The notes: generated from the sequence alone by a model not told the origin. Counted from the stretch's first letter, positions 50,138 to 63,016 are shown. The stretch is DNA of 64,000 bases from Chrysomallon squamiferum (GCA_012295275.1 CM022670.1:39116751-39180750); one strand, 5' to 3'. Numbers and translations are program-made.

Positions 50138-50770
50138 TGTTGGAACGTTACGCTGGCAAAGACTGTAATGAAGTAAACTAACAAATGTCTGCCTATATCA
50201 ATCTATCTGAAACTACAACAATAATTTCCTTCGGTCATTCTGACAGATCAAAACATTTGCCTAACAACTTCTAAATATAATTCACTTCCGCGTAGTCTGG
50301 TGACGTCAAATAAATTAGTTCGCTAAAATATAAAAATATTAATAAGAATAAAAGAAATATGTTAAACATTTAATCAAATGAAAAAAATTGGCTCAAGTGA
50401 AATAATACAAAAACATAATTGAAAAAAACATACATTTGCTGCAAAATAATAGCCACTTAACGCGCAATGTTTTTAAATGGCACTAAGATCTTTTAGTTTC
50501 GAATTTTTTTTGTTTGAATTATGATAAAATACGCGACTTATTAAGACCACTAATTGTTAAGACTTAATTTGTTTGAATAGTTTTATGTGACAAAGCGTTT
50601 AATTAAATCTAGATTATACGAAACATTATATATTATCACTTTACTTAAGGGGCACCTGCTCGAGAAAAATTTTGCGGGAATTATAAAAACAGTTTTGCAC
50701 AAATTAATTTATATGTATTCAGTAGTTTGATTGTTAATTAACTGTTTGACTTATTTCATATGTGGTTAAT
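50138..50770. promoter_or_regulatory. Bidirectional promoter interval between RNF11 and FANCC
   Basis: The start codons of RNF11 (minus) and FANCC (plus) are 633 bp apart and face away from each other. Within it a perfect CRE palindrome TGACGTCA lies at 50301-50308, and an ETS/GABP-type site (CACTTCCGCG) lies at 50283-50292, the usual pairing in TATA-less housekeeping promoters. The segment also contains more CpG than its surroundings. Transcription start sites are not determined. Confidence 0.6.
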
Positions 50771-53053
50771 ATGGAACAACTGAAATTCAGAATAAAGAAC
50801 TGTACTCAAAAAATAAAATATTTTTCTAACAACAGTTTTATAAAAGAACAGTTTCAATATTCTCAAAACCGAGACGAGAACTTCGAATTATTTTCCGAAG
50901 TAGGATGTGTCCTAAAAGATATATACTCCTATCTGGTGTCACTGGTGGGTAATCTTTTAATCGTGATTAATTAAGAATTACGTGTTTTTTTTCTAATATA
51001 TATATTTAAAAATGCATCTATATGCCTAGCTATGATATATCTAGCTATATAATATCCATATACATACTCAGATACTCATTTTATTTTATTTTATTTTATT
51101 TTATTTTATTTTTTCTGCAGAAATCTATTGATGATGCTATGAAAAATCTCCCTGAGACTGGGCAATTACTAAGTGAGATATCCCATGTTCCAGTTATATT
51201 CTCTTTTCCACAATATTTTTCAATATGGATGAAATGTGTTTTCTGGTTCCACAAGAAAGATGCTTCCTCGTCTACTGAAATCAAAGCAACAGACTGGGCT
51301 ATAGTATGATTCTGAAATAAATTACATAGATAACTCCATGTTTTCTTGTGTCCAGTATATGTCTATTTAATTTTCATCTATTGTTTTCATTATGATTAAA
51401 ATAATGGATACTTTTTTTGTACAACTTTTATGTTCTTGTAAAATATTATTTTCTCCAACTTTTAATTATTATAATTAAAAATGATTTTCAGATGATTTAA
51501 CAGAAATAATTTATTTACAAAAATTTTGTTTAGTTGCCAATATTTTTACAGAGACTGCTTCAATCCATGGTTTCCTGTCAGATTAATACAAATGATTCTG
51601 CATTGAAAAGTCTTGGAACTGAACCTTCTAAATTGCTGAAAAAACAATTATTACTGGTGAGGAATATTGTGTTTACATTTTTATGACATACATCAGATAC
51701 AGTTCCTAATGTTTAAATGATGTTGTTATAAAATATGTGATATTTTTTTCACAAATCCAAAATTAGACATCATTTGTGCTTATTAGTTATAAAAAAGCAA
51801 CTAATAGGGTTCATTTCAAAACGTAGAACAAAAATAGAGTTATGATAATTAGAATATAGTCAAGAAAAAAAGATAATGATTTCTGTGCAAGTTTAGTTAA
51901 TTTAACAAAATATGTAATAATATTTCAGAATATTTACAAAATAATTAAACTACTGGAGTCAGGAAATGATCAACACTCGGGTCCTAATACAAAAAATGTC
52001 AGACTGTTAAAAGGAATTTCAAATATCTTATTAACCATCTACACTGAAAATGGCTTCTCATCTCTCTGGTTTTCTGTTCTGCAACTGTTATCTCAATGTC
52101 CACAAGATGATGATATTTTAAAAATACATCAGACATTAACTGAATTGCAACAAGAAGCATATACTGAAGGTCAGATTATTAATTAGAAATAACCATAATC
52201 TTGCAAGTTTTTACTGTTTTCTAATCAGCAAGCCATTTAATTGGCTTTTTCTGCTGAATCACTACAATAACAAGCACCTCACATATGTGTCTTTAAAAAG
52301 AAAATATTTATTATTTATGTTGATTTATAAGAATTGAAGTAAAAGATTAATCAGTTTGTAGTCAGTTTGACAACATGATTAAAATATATTTAATTAAACA
52401 TTTAATTTATAATACTATTTTCTCTTGTAATGGATCTCAGTATTGAATACTGATTATGACAAACAGTATTAAATTTATATCATTTTTAAGCAGGATGTAA
52501 TCTTTATTATGAAACAAAAGAAAGCTTATAATTTCACAATAAAACATGCTATGACAGTAATTTCAGAAATATTTCTTTTTTGTACTTCTTAAAATTGGGT
52601 TTTAAGTATCTATAATTCTTATGAATAATTTCATATGTAATATTAACATTTAAACAAAAACAAAATCTAAAATCTGTATTATCTTTTTTTCCAGAGTGTA
52701 AAGTGAAATTATCTTACAAAACGCTTATTATTTTGTGGACTTCGTACCTACCTGCACTTGAGCAGGAAGTACTGCTCATGGTGGAGACAGTTTCCTTGTC
52801 TTCATGTCTCCCATCAGTGATAAAGAAGATAATACAGTCAAGAGATCTGGTTGGCTATTAAAAAAACATCATTTTACTGTAGACTCATGCAGAACTTATG
52901 TGACCTTTTATTGCTAATTCTTACCTTTTATAAAACTACTTTATAAAGCTAAAAAATAAATTTCAATTGAAATTTTTTTTTTTTTTTTTTGATAACATTT
53001 ATTTACAATATTTTGTATAATTTGTTTGATCTATTTTTTTTTATTATTATTAT

Positions 53054-53089
<36 letters not shown>

Positions 53090-56000
53090 ATGGGAGCTGT
53101 GATAGAGGTATTTTTTTAATATAAACTAAAATATTTTTTTAAAAAAGAAGTATCAGTTAAATTAAATAGTCATTAATATAGTGTCCAGTAAAAAAACATT
53201 AATATTTCAGGCCATAGCATGTTGTGAAAACTACCAGGTCTCACTTACAGTTCATGAGATGCTGTACAGTTTGTATGTCCAGACAGGTCATTCTAGTGTC
53301 ATGTGTGACACTGTAATGAAGTTCTCAGAATGCATGGAAGAAGTCAGGGAACTTAATTTCACTAAAAATGAGGTAATTTTTTAAAATTATTATTATTTCT
53401 TAAATGAGGTGGAATTTCAACATAATGAATCCTGTATGTATTATTTTGGATACAAAATATTTACTAACATTGTTTTTAAAAATTATTGTATTGAGTTATT
53501 TTGGATAATAGGAATTATAATGTTAGTTAAAGCAACAATTGTGTCATATTTTCTTATCATTTTTTAAATTAAACTGTTTATATATCTAATCTTATCTTGC
53601 TTTGAAATGGTCTTGTTTCAGATTTTTATTCCTGAAACATTATACAGTCCTGAACTTCAGCCTTTGGTCACCTTACTTAATCTTCCAATTAAGAGTGAGA
53701 TTTTACTGTTTTCATCAATACCTATCCTTGAATGTATATATTTATCTGTGAATAAAAGTGTGGGGGAGAGGAAATGAAATAAAAAGCAACAAAAAACAAA
53801 CACTTTTTGATTAATATGCTGATAAAAAAGGTATTATTTGCAAATAATTTCTATCATTCTTGTCATTCAGGAGAATTTCATTTAAATTTACTTATATAAC
53901 ATACAAGGATATTTTAGTCACTAACTATTTTATTAAGAAAAGTATCTTGAGGAGCCTGTTTTGATGGAGGATTGTGGCTTTATGCTGACATGACAGATAT
54001 TAAAAAAATGTACACTGTTGTAGTTAAATTTCTAAACTTGTTTTATTTTTCAGATTACTCAGTTTGTACAGAAATGCTCCACTGTTTTTAATAAATTACA
54101 TCGTGTGTCAACTGGCTTTATTTTGAGAGGTTTTAATTTTTTTCTACTGGCAGATTTTGATTCTGAGAAAGCTTGTCATCATCTTTCACAAATAAGTAAT
54201 GTTATGAGAGATGTGTTAGCAACCATCACTGTGACACCTGAGTTAGTCAAATCTCTTACATTGCTCACACTGAAGTTCAAACACTGGATCAACAAAGCTT
54301 TGTGGAATGTAATGCAGTGTGACAAAAAGGTGGATTAATATAAACAAATGTTTTATTTTTAAAATATATAATATAATTTATAGTAAAAAAAAAAAAAAAT
54401 TAACTTTCTTTTAAAACAAATTATTTTTTGCCATGGGGTATTGTTGTTTTGTTGTTGTTCTTTTTTTTTCTTTTTTTTTAAATTCAGTTTTATGTAGAAT
54501 ATTAGTTAACATTTTTCTTTTTCACATGATAGGTAAATATGTTTGAACCGGGTTTAAGTTAGAAATTAATCTGAAAAGAAATCAATGAACAAAGTGGAAA
54601 TAAACCATTACCACAAACTGTTAATTAACTGTGTTTTATATTTATTATTTCAGTACATTGAAAGTTGTTTGGATGTGATTTATCTGTCACAGTTTTATGA
54701 CCCAGACATACAAAACATTAAGGTGAGAAAATGTACAGCTTTCATTACCTATTATTAAGAATGATCTGTTATATTCAGAAGAGCATAACTGATTGTAAAA
54801 CACTAATTAATATGTAATATGTTTAATTTCAGTTGCTACGTTAATATGCAATGATAGTAAACTAAGAATAAAAGTTTCCTTCACATTTTAAGATATATTT
54901 CTAATGAATATATTATAAACAGTACAGACTGAAGTTCCCAAAGTCATCATTTTAAAATCTTGAAAGCCCAAACTGATCAAACTTCCATACTCGTCAAGAG
55001 TCCCAATACCTGGCATTATCTTGCCAACTGACTGCCATGATCTGGGGGCACATGTCTTTTGTGGCATGGCAAATCCATGTCTTGTGCTTTGATTTTTATA
55101 TTTGAAGACATTGTTATACTGTTTTGAAGCCAAAATATACCCCACAACATCTACAGTATCTACGTCATCTGTTCAGTATATTAACAATTCAATAGGTTGA
55201 CATGACAATGGCCCCAATGATGTCAAGTTTGGGAACTTCAACCTTTATACACAGAGAGTAATGTTTTATTTTAAATTCTGAATTAATTTGTTTGTAAAAT
55301 GTGGTAAATGCTCAGATAAATTTTTAATGAATATAGTATTGTAAGTAATAATAAAAGAGATGTTGAGTATAAAATTTAGCTTTTATAATGAATTAATATA
55401 GCGATTAAAAAATAAAACAAGCATCTATTTCATAACACTACCTTTGAATGACACCAACAGCCAATTTTATTTTTTACAAACAAACACATTTAAGATGTTC
55501 TGATTTGTTGGTTTCAGTCTTCTACAAGAGAAATGCTTAACAATTTAAGAGGGCTGTTGGGAAAGACAAATTTAAAACTGCCAGATATTGAATATGCCAT
55601 CTACAGCAGTGTAAAATCCATTGAAAACAACAGAACACTTCAACAAATACTGATCGTCTTTCTGTTTCAGTCAGTGTCAGGATTCCATCTTGCTGAGGAT
55701 ATTTTAAAACTGGTAAATATATTTTAAAATACACCCTAATAATTGTATTAAAATATACAAATAAAGAGAATATTTTTAATATTTCAAAAAGACAGAATAA
55801 ATAATATTTATGTGATTGAGTGAGAGTGAAAAAAATGAATGTGCTAATCTGAGCAAGCCATTGTGAAGCACATCTATGAAATGCAAATTCTCTGACAATG
55901 GGTGTGTCTGTCACAGATCATATGAAAACAGTATCAACTAATATTAGATTTAGTTTGTATTTCTTAATGGTTTTTGTGATACAAATTCCTTTGATATTTG

Positions 56001-56393
56001 TATAAAAGTGACTGTTGAACTTTTTATAAAATTTTAATTATTTTATCTAAGACATCTATATAACATTTAATATAATTGTTAAAAAAAATTTACTGGCAGC
56101 TTATCTATTTTTGTACATTTTTGTATTTCCAGGCAACAGCTAATATGGATGCTATAACACATCTATATGTGCTGGTCTATTCTCATCAAATATTTGACAT
56201 TGACCTCACTAAATGGTCACCATACAAATTAACTAAATACAGACAACTACTGAAAACCTTAAAACACAACCTTTTGACTAGAATTCAAGAAACAAGTGAA
56301 TTAGGGACAAAAGTTGTTCAGTGTGACCAGGAGATACTGAATGAATTGGACAAAGTACTGCATATACCAGCATTACGTCAGTGTCAGATTTGA
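50771..56393 (+). CDS. FANCC: Fanconi anemia group C protein homolog (FANCC), complete
   Basis: FANCC is an all-helical subunit of the nuclear Fanconi core complex; with FANCE and FANCF it helps present FANCD2-FANCI to FANCL for monoubiquitination in interstrand crosslink repair. Exons: 50771-50944, 51121-51303, 51552-51656, 51929-52169, 52695-52849, 53211-53372, 53622-53694, 54154-54329, 54654-54722, 55518-55712, 56133-56393, encoding 597 aa (human 558). Recognition rests on collinear similarity to human FANCC. LKDIYSYL then LPETGQLL corresponds to human LRKMYEALKEMD then FPTIGQLL. LIILWTSYLPALEQEVL corresponds to VVCLWLRHLPSLEKAML. The C-terminal block with LFQSVSGFHLAEDILKL corresponds to the LLWAPGGHTIAWDVITL region. 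The protein is divergent, as is usual for this family. The exon 8 acceptor at 54153 was chosen over one at 54053 because only it keeps frame. A likely ATTAAA poly(A) signal lies at 56500. Confidence 0.88.
54925..55245. mobile_element. 321-bp TA-flanked inverted-repeat element (MITE) in FANCC intron 9
   Basis: The left end cagactgaagttcccaaa and the reverse complement of the right end aaggttgaagttcccaaa share a perfect 13-bp tgaagttcccaaa. TA dinucleotides flank both ends (54923-54924 and 55246-55247), as expected for a mariner/pogo-type target duplication. There is no transposase frame. Confidence 0.75.
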
Positions 56394-56981
56394 TCATTGT
56401 AAATATACTAACCAGAATGGACTATCAAGATATTCTACAAAGACAGAGCATTTGAAGAGTTGAAGAGTTGGAATAATTGTTACGTTCAGTAATATTAATA
56501 TTAAACACAAAAACACTTTTTATTTTATTTTATTTTTTTATTTTAGAGGGGTGGGGCAGTCCATTTTAGAAATTTATAATCTGTTTGGTGAAAAGAGGTT
56601 TAAAGATGGAAAAAAATATATTAAACTTTTTTTAACAAATTTTTTTATCCTTTCATGTTATAATCAGGTCATTTAATTTAATGAAAAAATCCATGAAACT
56701 AAAAAAGATTGTCAAACAAGAGAAAAAGCACATTTTAATCATTTTATTAAAAACAACAACAAAAGAAAACTGATATAAGTTTATTTCTTGTTCTGATGTA
56801 TAAAATATCAAACAAAAGTAAACCGACATATCACTTCACTGCAGACATAGTGATGCATAATGACTAACAAAGATTTATATTTATTAGTGCTGAGAATATT
56901 GATATACAATTGCAATTTACTTTATAAACATAAATGCTGCTGGATATCTGTACTGATCACCAAACTTGATAAAAATAATAT

Positions 56982-57010
56982 TGCGGTTAATGCGAAATGT
57001 TCTATTATTT
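56982..57010 (-). other. 29-bp element downstream of PLGRKT copy 1
   Basis: On the plus strand this reads tgcggttaatgcgaaat, then a variable base, ttct, a variable base and ttattt. The same string occurs at 62067-62095 downstream of PLGRKT copy 2, in the same orientation, 27 of 29 bases identical. It carries two CpGs in AT-rich DNA. Confidence 0.6.
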
Positions 57011-57896
57011 TATGAGTATGATTCTTTAACACTGTCCACTCAAAATTCAATTTCTCTATAAATTATATTCATTAGTCACAAATGTTTTGATTATAAATGC
57101 TATGGGGAAGAATGAGATTTTTGTTCCTTTACAGCATATTCAGTCTTCTGAAACATCCAGCTTATGTTCATCTGGGGTAACAAAATTATTTTTTTCACAT
57201 AACTAATATAACTAAAGTATTTAGAGAAAATCAGAAAGGGAAAATCTGGATAACATTTACCAATAAAATGTATTTTATTGTTTAAACTGTACCTAATCTA
57301 CATGACAAGCCTAATTTCACTACTCTATTAAAATATAAATGATATATACAGAGATGTTTGTTGTTGTTGTCAAGGAAATGTTTTATTTGCACACAAATTT
57401 TTGTATTCAATACAAAGGCAAGATAATATCAAAAAATATATTATTTTTAAAAAAAAACAACTACTGAATAAATATAATTATATAATAAACATTTAGTATA
57501 AAAAATATATATATAGTAGAAAGATTAACTAGAAATTTTCTCTAATAAAATGTTATGAAAAACCACATGTATATTAAAATGTATCGAGTAAAAACAAATA
57601 GATGAAAAATAACAGTACTATATTAATTATGAGTACATTTCATTTAATTTAAATAACATACTGTACAAATTTTTTAACTAACAACAAACTCCACATTTAT
57701 TACTAGATCAAATCTAATTGATGTAATTGTTATTTTGTCATGTGTACATTTCACTGTTCTAAATAACACACAATGTAAACTTACTAAGCTAATCACAAAC
57801 TACATTCTTTATAACATTTGATCTAATTGTTAATTTCTCAGATGTATACATTGCACTATTCTAAATAACATACTAATTAAGATATTTTATCAAATG

Positions 57897-57902
57897 TTTA
57901 TT
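57897..57902 (-). terminator. Candidate polyadenylation signal of PLGRKT copy 1
   Basis: Minus-strand AATAAA about 190 nt past the stop codon at 58095. A further candidate near 56747-56752 would give a 3' UTR of about 1.3 kb. Confidence 0.35.
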
Positions 57903-58094
57903 TATACCCAATACCACTGAGACCTTTGCAATTAAATATGAATAAAACTAGAAATTCATCATACACTTTGTTTTCTGTGTTATATGTGCATTTTTAACAC
58001 AAACTTCATTTCCTGTTAGTGCTGTCTGAAAAGATATTTGCTCTAATATACACAGTTAATGAAAAGTTTTATAGTATGAAAAGATAACCTAAGT

Positions 58095-59973
58095 CTACAA
58101 AAATAAGTCATTGCTTTTTGTTAGCCTTTCTTTGTCTTTCTGGTCAAGTCTGCCTTGCTCGATGGTGGCAAATGTAGGTACTCCGTGTGGTATCTCAAGC
58201 AGCAGCAACTCTTCATCCAGAATTCTATCAGCTTCAGCTGCAACATGAAAATGTAAATCAGAGTTCTTTGTATTCTGATCTTTGTGAATAATTATCTTTT
58301 ATTTCCTTTTAAATTTATCATTTTCATGTTTATTTAATGTGTTGATTTAAAAATGTTCTGTTTTGTTTATTTAATATGTTGCTTTATCATTGTTCAGTTA
58401 TTTAATAGGTTGATTTATCATTTTCATTTTTATTTAGTATGTTGAAAAGAAACTCAAATTTAACAAAATTAATTAATAGGATGGGGCATTTTTTATGGGG
58501 GGGCAGCTTCAAACTACAACTACAGAAGTCTAAAATTTAGTTTGAACCTTTAATCAGAAACAGATATTAGGGTGCATAATTATAATGAATATTATCTGTG
58601 ATTCAATTCAAAGTAGTTTATCAATAAAACAATTTAAAGAGAAATTAAAACTGATTTACTGTATTTATTGTTTGGTATCTATATGTCAATACTTCAATAC
58701 TAAGACATGAATTTTACCTCTGATCCTCAACATTTTCCTGCCATAAGCCATGTCATACTGGTAAGCCAGAATAAACGTCAAAGGCAGAAGTGGAATTAGA
58801 GCAGTTTTTTTACGCCGAGCTCTGTTAAAATGTATAAAACAAATATTTAGTCTCAAACTCAACTCTGACAATAAACATGTTACACATAAAAATAATAGTT
58901 TAGCAATACCTTCTTGGAAAATAATAATAATTACTGGTATAATTCTTTTTAAATAACATGCATAAATAAAAGTATGAAAGATTTGGATATATAAATAAAC
59001 TTTCTAATTTGTGAGCTATGTAGCTCACACAGGATAATGGAATTTTTATTTTATATTATTACTGTTAGCTATAATCTTTTGGTAGTAGTTTTTTTTATTA
59101 TTATTAAATTAGGACAGATGTATGTGGTTAGTAGTTTAAGGTTTACAAAGTGTAAGTCTATTTGTCTTACCCTACAACACAGAGGATTGCAGCTAATGAA
59201 TAGAATGTCCCAAACCACATGAACATGTCACGTGATCGTCCTATTTGCATAGCCATCAACTTTTCTCTCATTTGATTCTGCATCTGGATTTGTCGTTCCA
59301 GCTATAAAATTTTAAAATTTGTTAAAGTTACTGAAAAATGCATTATTTTTGGTGTATAATAATAAAATAGATAAGAAAACAAAGATCATGATATCAAGGC
59401 ACCCCATCCTTGACATGAGTATATTGCTCATGGAATGATAAAAAAAGATAATAATAATAATAAAAAAATAATGACTAATTTTATGTTAAAATATTGAATT
59501 AATGAATATGTAAACAGCATTTACTTCTGCTAACATAAATAGAGTTATTTTAGAGTGTAGCATATGTCATTTTAATTCAGAACAATTGTGATTCCTAAGC
59601 TAGCTAAAATATGCAAACAAATTGAAAACTCAGAATATTGCTGACCACCAACACAAGTGTCAACAATTCTCAAAATATCAAATCTTGCACTGGACAGTGA
59701 TTTCAGTTCAGATCTGAAACCATTACATTTTCTTAAATGTCAGGGTTTTATTTATTTATTTTAATTATTATAATTAATTTTTTAAATACACAATTTATTG
59801 TTAATAATAATGAGAACATCTTACAGCAATTACTTTGACATAAATGAGCTGTGGTATTATTACATATTTTAGAGAGACAAACTGCAACCCACCTGAAGCG
59901 CCTGAGTTTGGATCATGAAATCTTGTTGCTTTTTCATGTTTTCATCCATTGCTTTTCCAATTATACTCCCCAT
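58095..59973 (-). CDS. PLGRKT: PLGRKT-family small membrane protein, copy 1 (complete)
   Basis: PLGRKT (C9orf46, DUF2368) is a small two-pass membrane protein described in mammals as a cell-surface plasminogen receptor. Exons on the minus strand: 59973-59893, 59301-59171, 58821-58718 and 58237-58095, giving 152 aa (human 147). MGSIIGKAMDENMKKQQDFM matches the human start region. A charged helix (LERQIQMQNQMREKLMAMQI) comes next, then two hydrophobic segments: MFMWFGTFYSLAAILCVV, and LIPLLPLTFILAYQYDMAYG, the family signature. IPHGVPTF follows near the C-terminus. The protein ends in NDLFL, so the C-terminal lysine of the mammalian receptor is missing. It lies tail-to-tail with FANCC and is paired with a second copy downstream in the window. 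Confidence 0.95.
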
Positions 59974-61214
59974 TATTGTGTTGTAATCCTAATCAGTGCT
60001 TGTCTAAATAGTTATACTGAAGAAAAAAAATATCATTTGTTATAACTGGACAGTGAATTAATATACAGCCAGTTCGTTATAGAACATAAGAAGAAATTTA
60101 GAAGATTAAAAATTGTTTTTTAGATAATGTTTATTAAAACATTTCCCACTGCTCCCTCAAAATATAATGCTAAATCTTACCTTGACTATAATCCTGATTT
60201 GTACTCGTTAATCAAATCATAAGTAATAATTAAATGTTATGAAATGTTTAAATATTTATCTAATTATTAAAACTGTTTGCAATATAAACCCTGTAAGAAT
60301 AACAGTTTGAAGCGTCAATATCTCAATGGTCTTTATGATCTTTGAATGATAAATACTAAAATAGTTATGAATTTTTGATAAGCAATGAAACAGTTTATAT
60401 GTATTTTATATCCATTTTTTCCCCGTAAATATGATGACAAAACAGTAATCAGGAATCGTGGCAAGAACGAAACAAAACTGAATCATACATGATAGTATAC
60501 ATAATACAGGACTGAACCTGTGGATTATGTGGAAACATTAACAAAAACCTTGCGTGTCATATTTTATAAAACGATATACTGAATACAATTAAAAAGCAAT
60601 ACAAAAAATACATTTTAGAAATAAAATGTGTGAATGACATAAGCTTGCAAGTGTAGGGTTTGCTACAGATTATTAACTCACGTAATCACGGTAATGTTGT
60701 TCTATTGAATAAAAAGAAGAAGAGAGAGTTATCTTCTCTTGGTATCGATTAGTTTAGAAAGTTTCTCCTTGACCTTAGCAAGTGCGGTTTTATTTTACTC
60801 TTCAAAGTGAGAGATGAGATTTTCTTTATAATAATTTGATGTCTAATGTTTTCTACTTCTTCTTCTTGCTTAATTTTCTTGGAATTTAATTTGATAATGC
60901 CTGTCATTTTTTTTTTAAATATTTTTCTATTTGTAAATTCGTTCAATGTAATGGAAATAAAATAAACATTAATTATTCTGAACAGCTATATTATATATAT
61001 ATACAAATAAAGATTTATATATTCGCTATATTCCATCTTAGTAAACGTAGAGAGATATAATATTGTAATGTGTCAGATTATTAATTGTAGTGAAGTTGAC
61101 TATCTTTTATTCGCTTTTCTGTAACTTCTCTTTTATTATTATTGTATTCTATAAATGTTGTTTTGCTGTTTGATATAAATTCAACACAAACAATATTTAA
61201 AAAACAACATTTCT

Positions 61215-61220
61215 TTTATT
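61215..61220 (-). terminator. Candidate distal polyadenylation signal of PLGRKT copy 2
   Basis: Minus-strand AATAAA, about 1.3 kb past the stop of PLGRKT copy 2, followed on that strand by a U-rich run. It would place the shared 29-bp element at 62067 inside the 3' UTR. Confidence 0.3.
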
Positions 61221-62066
61221 TACAAATATATCATGATTTTCAAAGGGCATCAATCATGTTTTAGAATAACAAATTATATACAATAACATAACATTACCCC
61301 TTGATATAAACCTGCTAACTGTGAGTTATTTCATTAATACAACAACAGAAAAACAAAAACAAACTGATGAACGAACGAACAAAACAAACAAAAATAATAA
61401 TAAAATAAAGTAAACAGAAGAAAAATATCTGTCACATAAAAGGCTTATAATCATTACATGATCACTTTGATACATTTTTAGTCGGATAATTGCTAATTAG
61501 TCACTTTCAAAATTCAACAATCACTAACACATGCAGTGTTAGCTTCTCTTAACTTATGAAACTGATATTAAATATTTTCATTAAAACAAAATAAAAGCTA
61601 AGCATTATCAAAAAATTTCTCTCATTAAAATATCTTTTAAAAATAATAGTAATTAATTAAATAAAATTAAAAAGTTGCATCGTAACAAGGAATTTTCCTC
61701 TAAAAATACGAAAACAATATGTCGACCTAATTCTTATCTCAGATATTATCATATACTTTATGGCATTGAGTGTTAATTCTGTCGGAACATTTTTCTTTCT
61801 CCGATCGACAAGATCTCAAAGTGCTGTAGGCCAAATGTGTGTGGTTGTTTGTGGGTTTTTTTCGAGTATCAGTTGAGGAAGAAAGTAAAAAATACAAACG
61901 TTTCTGAAACCAATGGCAGAAACGTGCAGGAATTTCGTTAGCTGAAATAACTGCTGATGGGGATACATGAAAGATGATTTGATGGAATATCCGCAGTAGT
62001 AGGAATAATCAGGACGAGCTAGGAAAAAAAAAAATTTTCTGATACGTTCGGAAATTATCATTTTCG

Positions 62067-62095
62067 TGCGGTTAATGCGAAATTTTCTGTTATTT
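62067..62095 (-). other. 29-bp element downstream of PLGRKT copy 2
   Basis: Partner of the element at 56982-57010, placed about 460 nt past the stop codon of PLGRKT copy 2. Sequence on either side does not align visibly with the copy 1 flank. Confidence 0.6.
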
Positions 62096-62165
62096 CTCCC
62101 AAATCATTATTGTCACAACAATTACCGGACTGTATGCTTTTGTTGATTAGTGTATTTATTTTGTT

Positions 62166-62465
62166 TTGTGTGTTTATAGATTGAAAAAATGTAAATGCAA
62201 ATTTAACTATTTTGTCAGTTATGCCATTTGCAAAGTAGCGAAAATACGTACATACGCATTTTCCCAAATATTAGACACTACGCAATGCACTTTTACTGAC
62301 TTCGATGTTGAAAAAATTGATTTGACAATCGGTGATCACAGCATTGTAATACAACCTGACCGTTTGATATCGTATCTTTTTAAAATATTATATGACACTG
62401 CCAAATTAGGGAAGCGGATATTCTACATAATGTTGTCCTATCTAAATCGGATCGAAAGAGTTTGA
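62166..62465 (+). other. Uncharacterised 99-codon open frame, doubtful gene
   Basis: This open frame lies on the strand opposite PLGRKT copy 2 and downstream of its stop. Unlike most open frames here it is not low-complexity, and its second half (FDVEKIDLTIGDHSIVIQPD, then a hydrophobic stretch) looks protein-like. The apparent start is MCVYRL. No family is recognised, no splice sites or promoter were found, and chance is a likely explanation. Confidence 0.12.
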
Positions 62466-62555
62466 CTGTATCCCGCATGAAATGATTTTTATGAATACAA
62501 ATAAATGCTGAAGGGAGAACATTATTTCGGAGTAACATTTAAAAATAAAGCTATT

Positions 62556-62704
62556 TCAGCAACATTTAAGTTTTTCACAATCAAGATCACGTTTGAATTC
62601 AATTCCTTCATCAATATCTTTTAACGTCGGCATTCCGTGCGGCATCTCCAGTTTGTGTGGTTCATTGTGCAAAATTTCACCAGCATAATCTACAAAATAT
62701 ACAG

Positions 62705-62737
<33 letters not shown>

Positions 62738-63016
62738 CATCATCATCATCATCATCATCATAATAATAATAATAATTCATAATAATAATAATAAAATCTG
62801 ATACACACTCTAATTAATATTAAAATTTGTCGGTTTCAGTTTTGTCAACCTAAACGTTGTAAGTGTCTATATGTTGTATCTGTATGTGTGTGTGTGAGTG
62901 TCTTTGCTATTACGTGCCGAGAGAGAGAGAGAGAAAGAGAGAGAGTCCTAAAGTGGGAATTTCTTTCAGAATAAATATTTCAGCTGCAGTAGTAAATATT
63001 TTATTATTATTATTAT

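Noticed and set aside
53622-53747. Extension of FANCC exon 7 to a gtgaat donor at 53748
   Set aside because: It keeps frame with the acceptor at 54053, but gives an ill-fitting hydrophobic insert; the gtgaga donor at 53694 with the acceptor at 54153 is stronger and fits the family.
54888-55145. 85-codon minus-strand open frame in FANCC intron 9
   Set aside because: Lies within the inverted-repeat element, has no family match and no splice support.
59226-59236. Third GTCACGTGAT E-box
   Set aside because: It is inside the coding exon of PLGRKT copy 1, where it is explained by codons.
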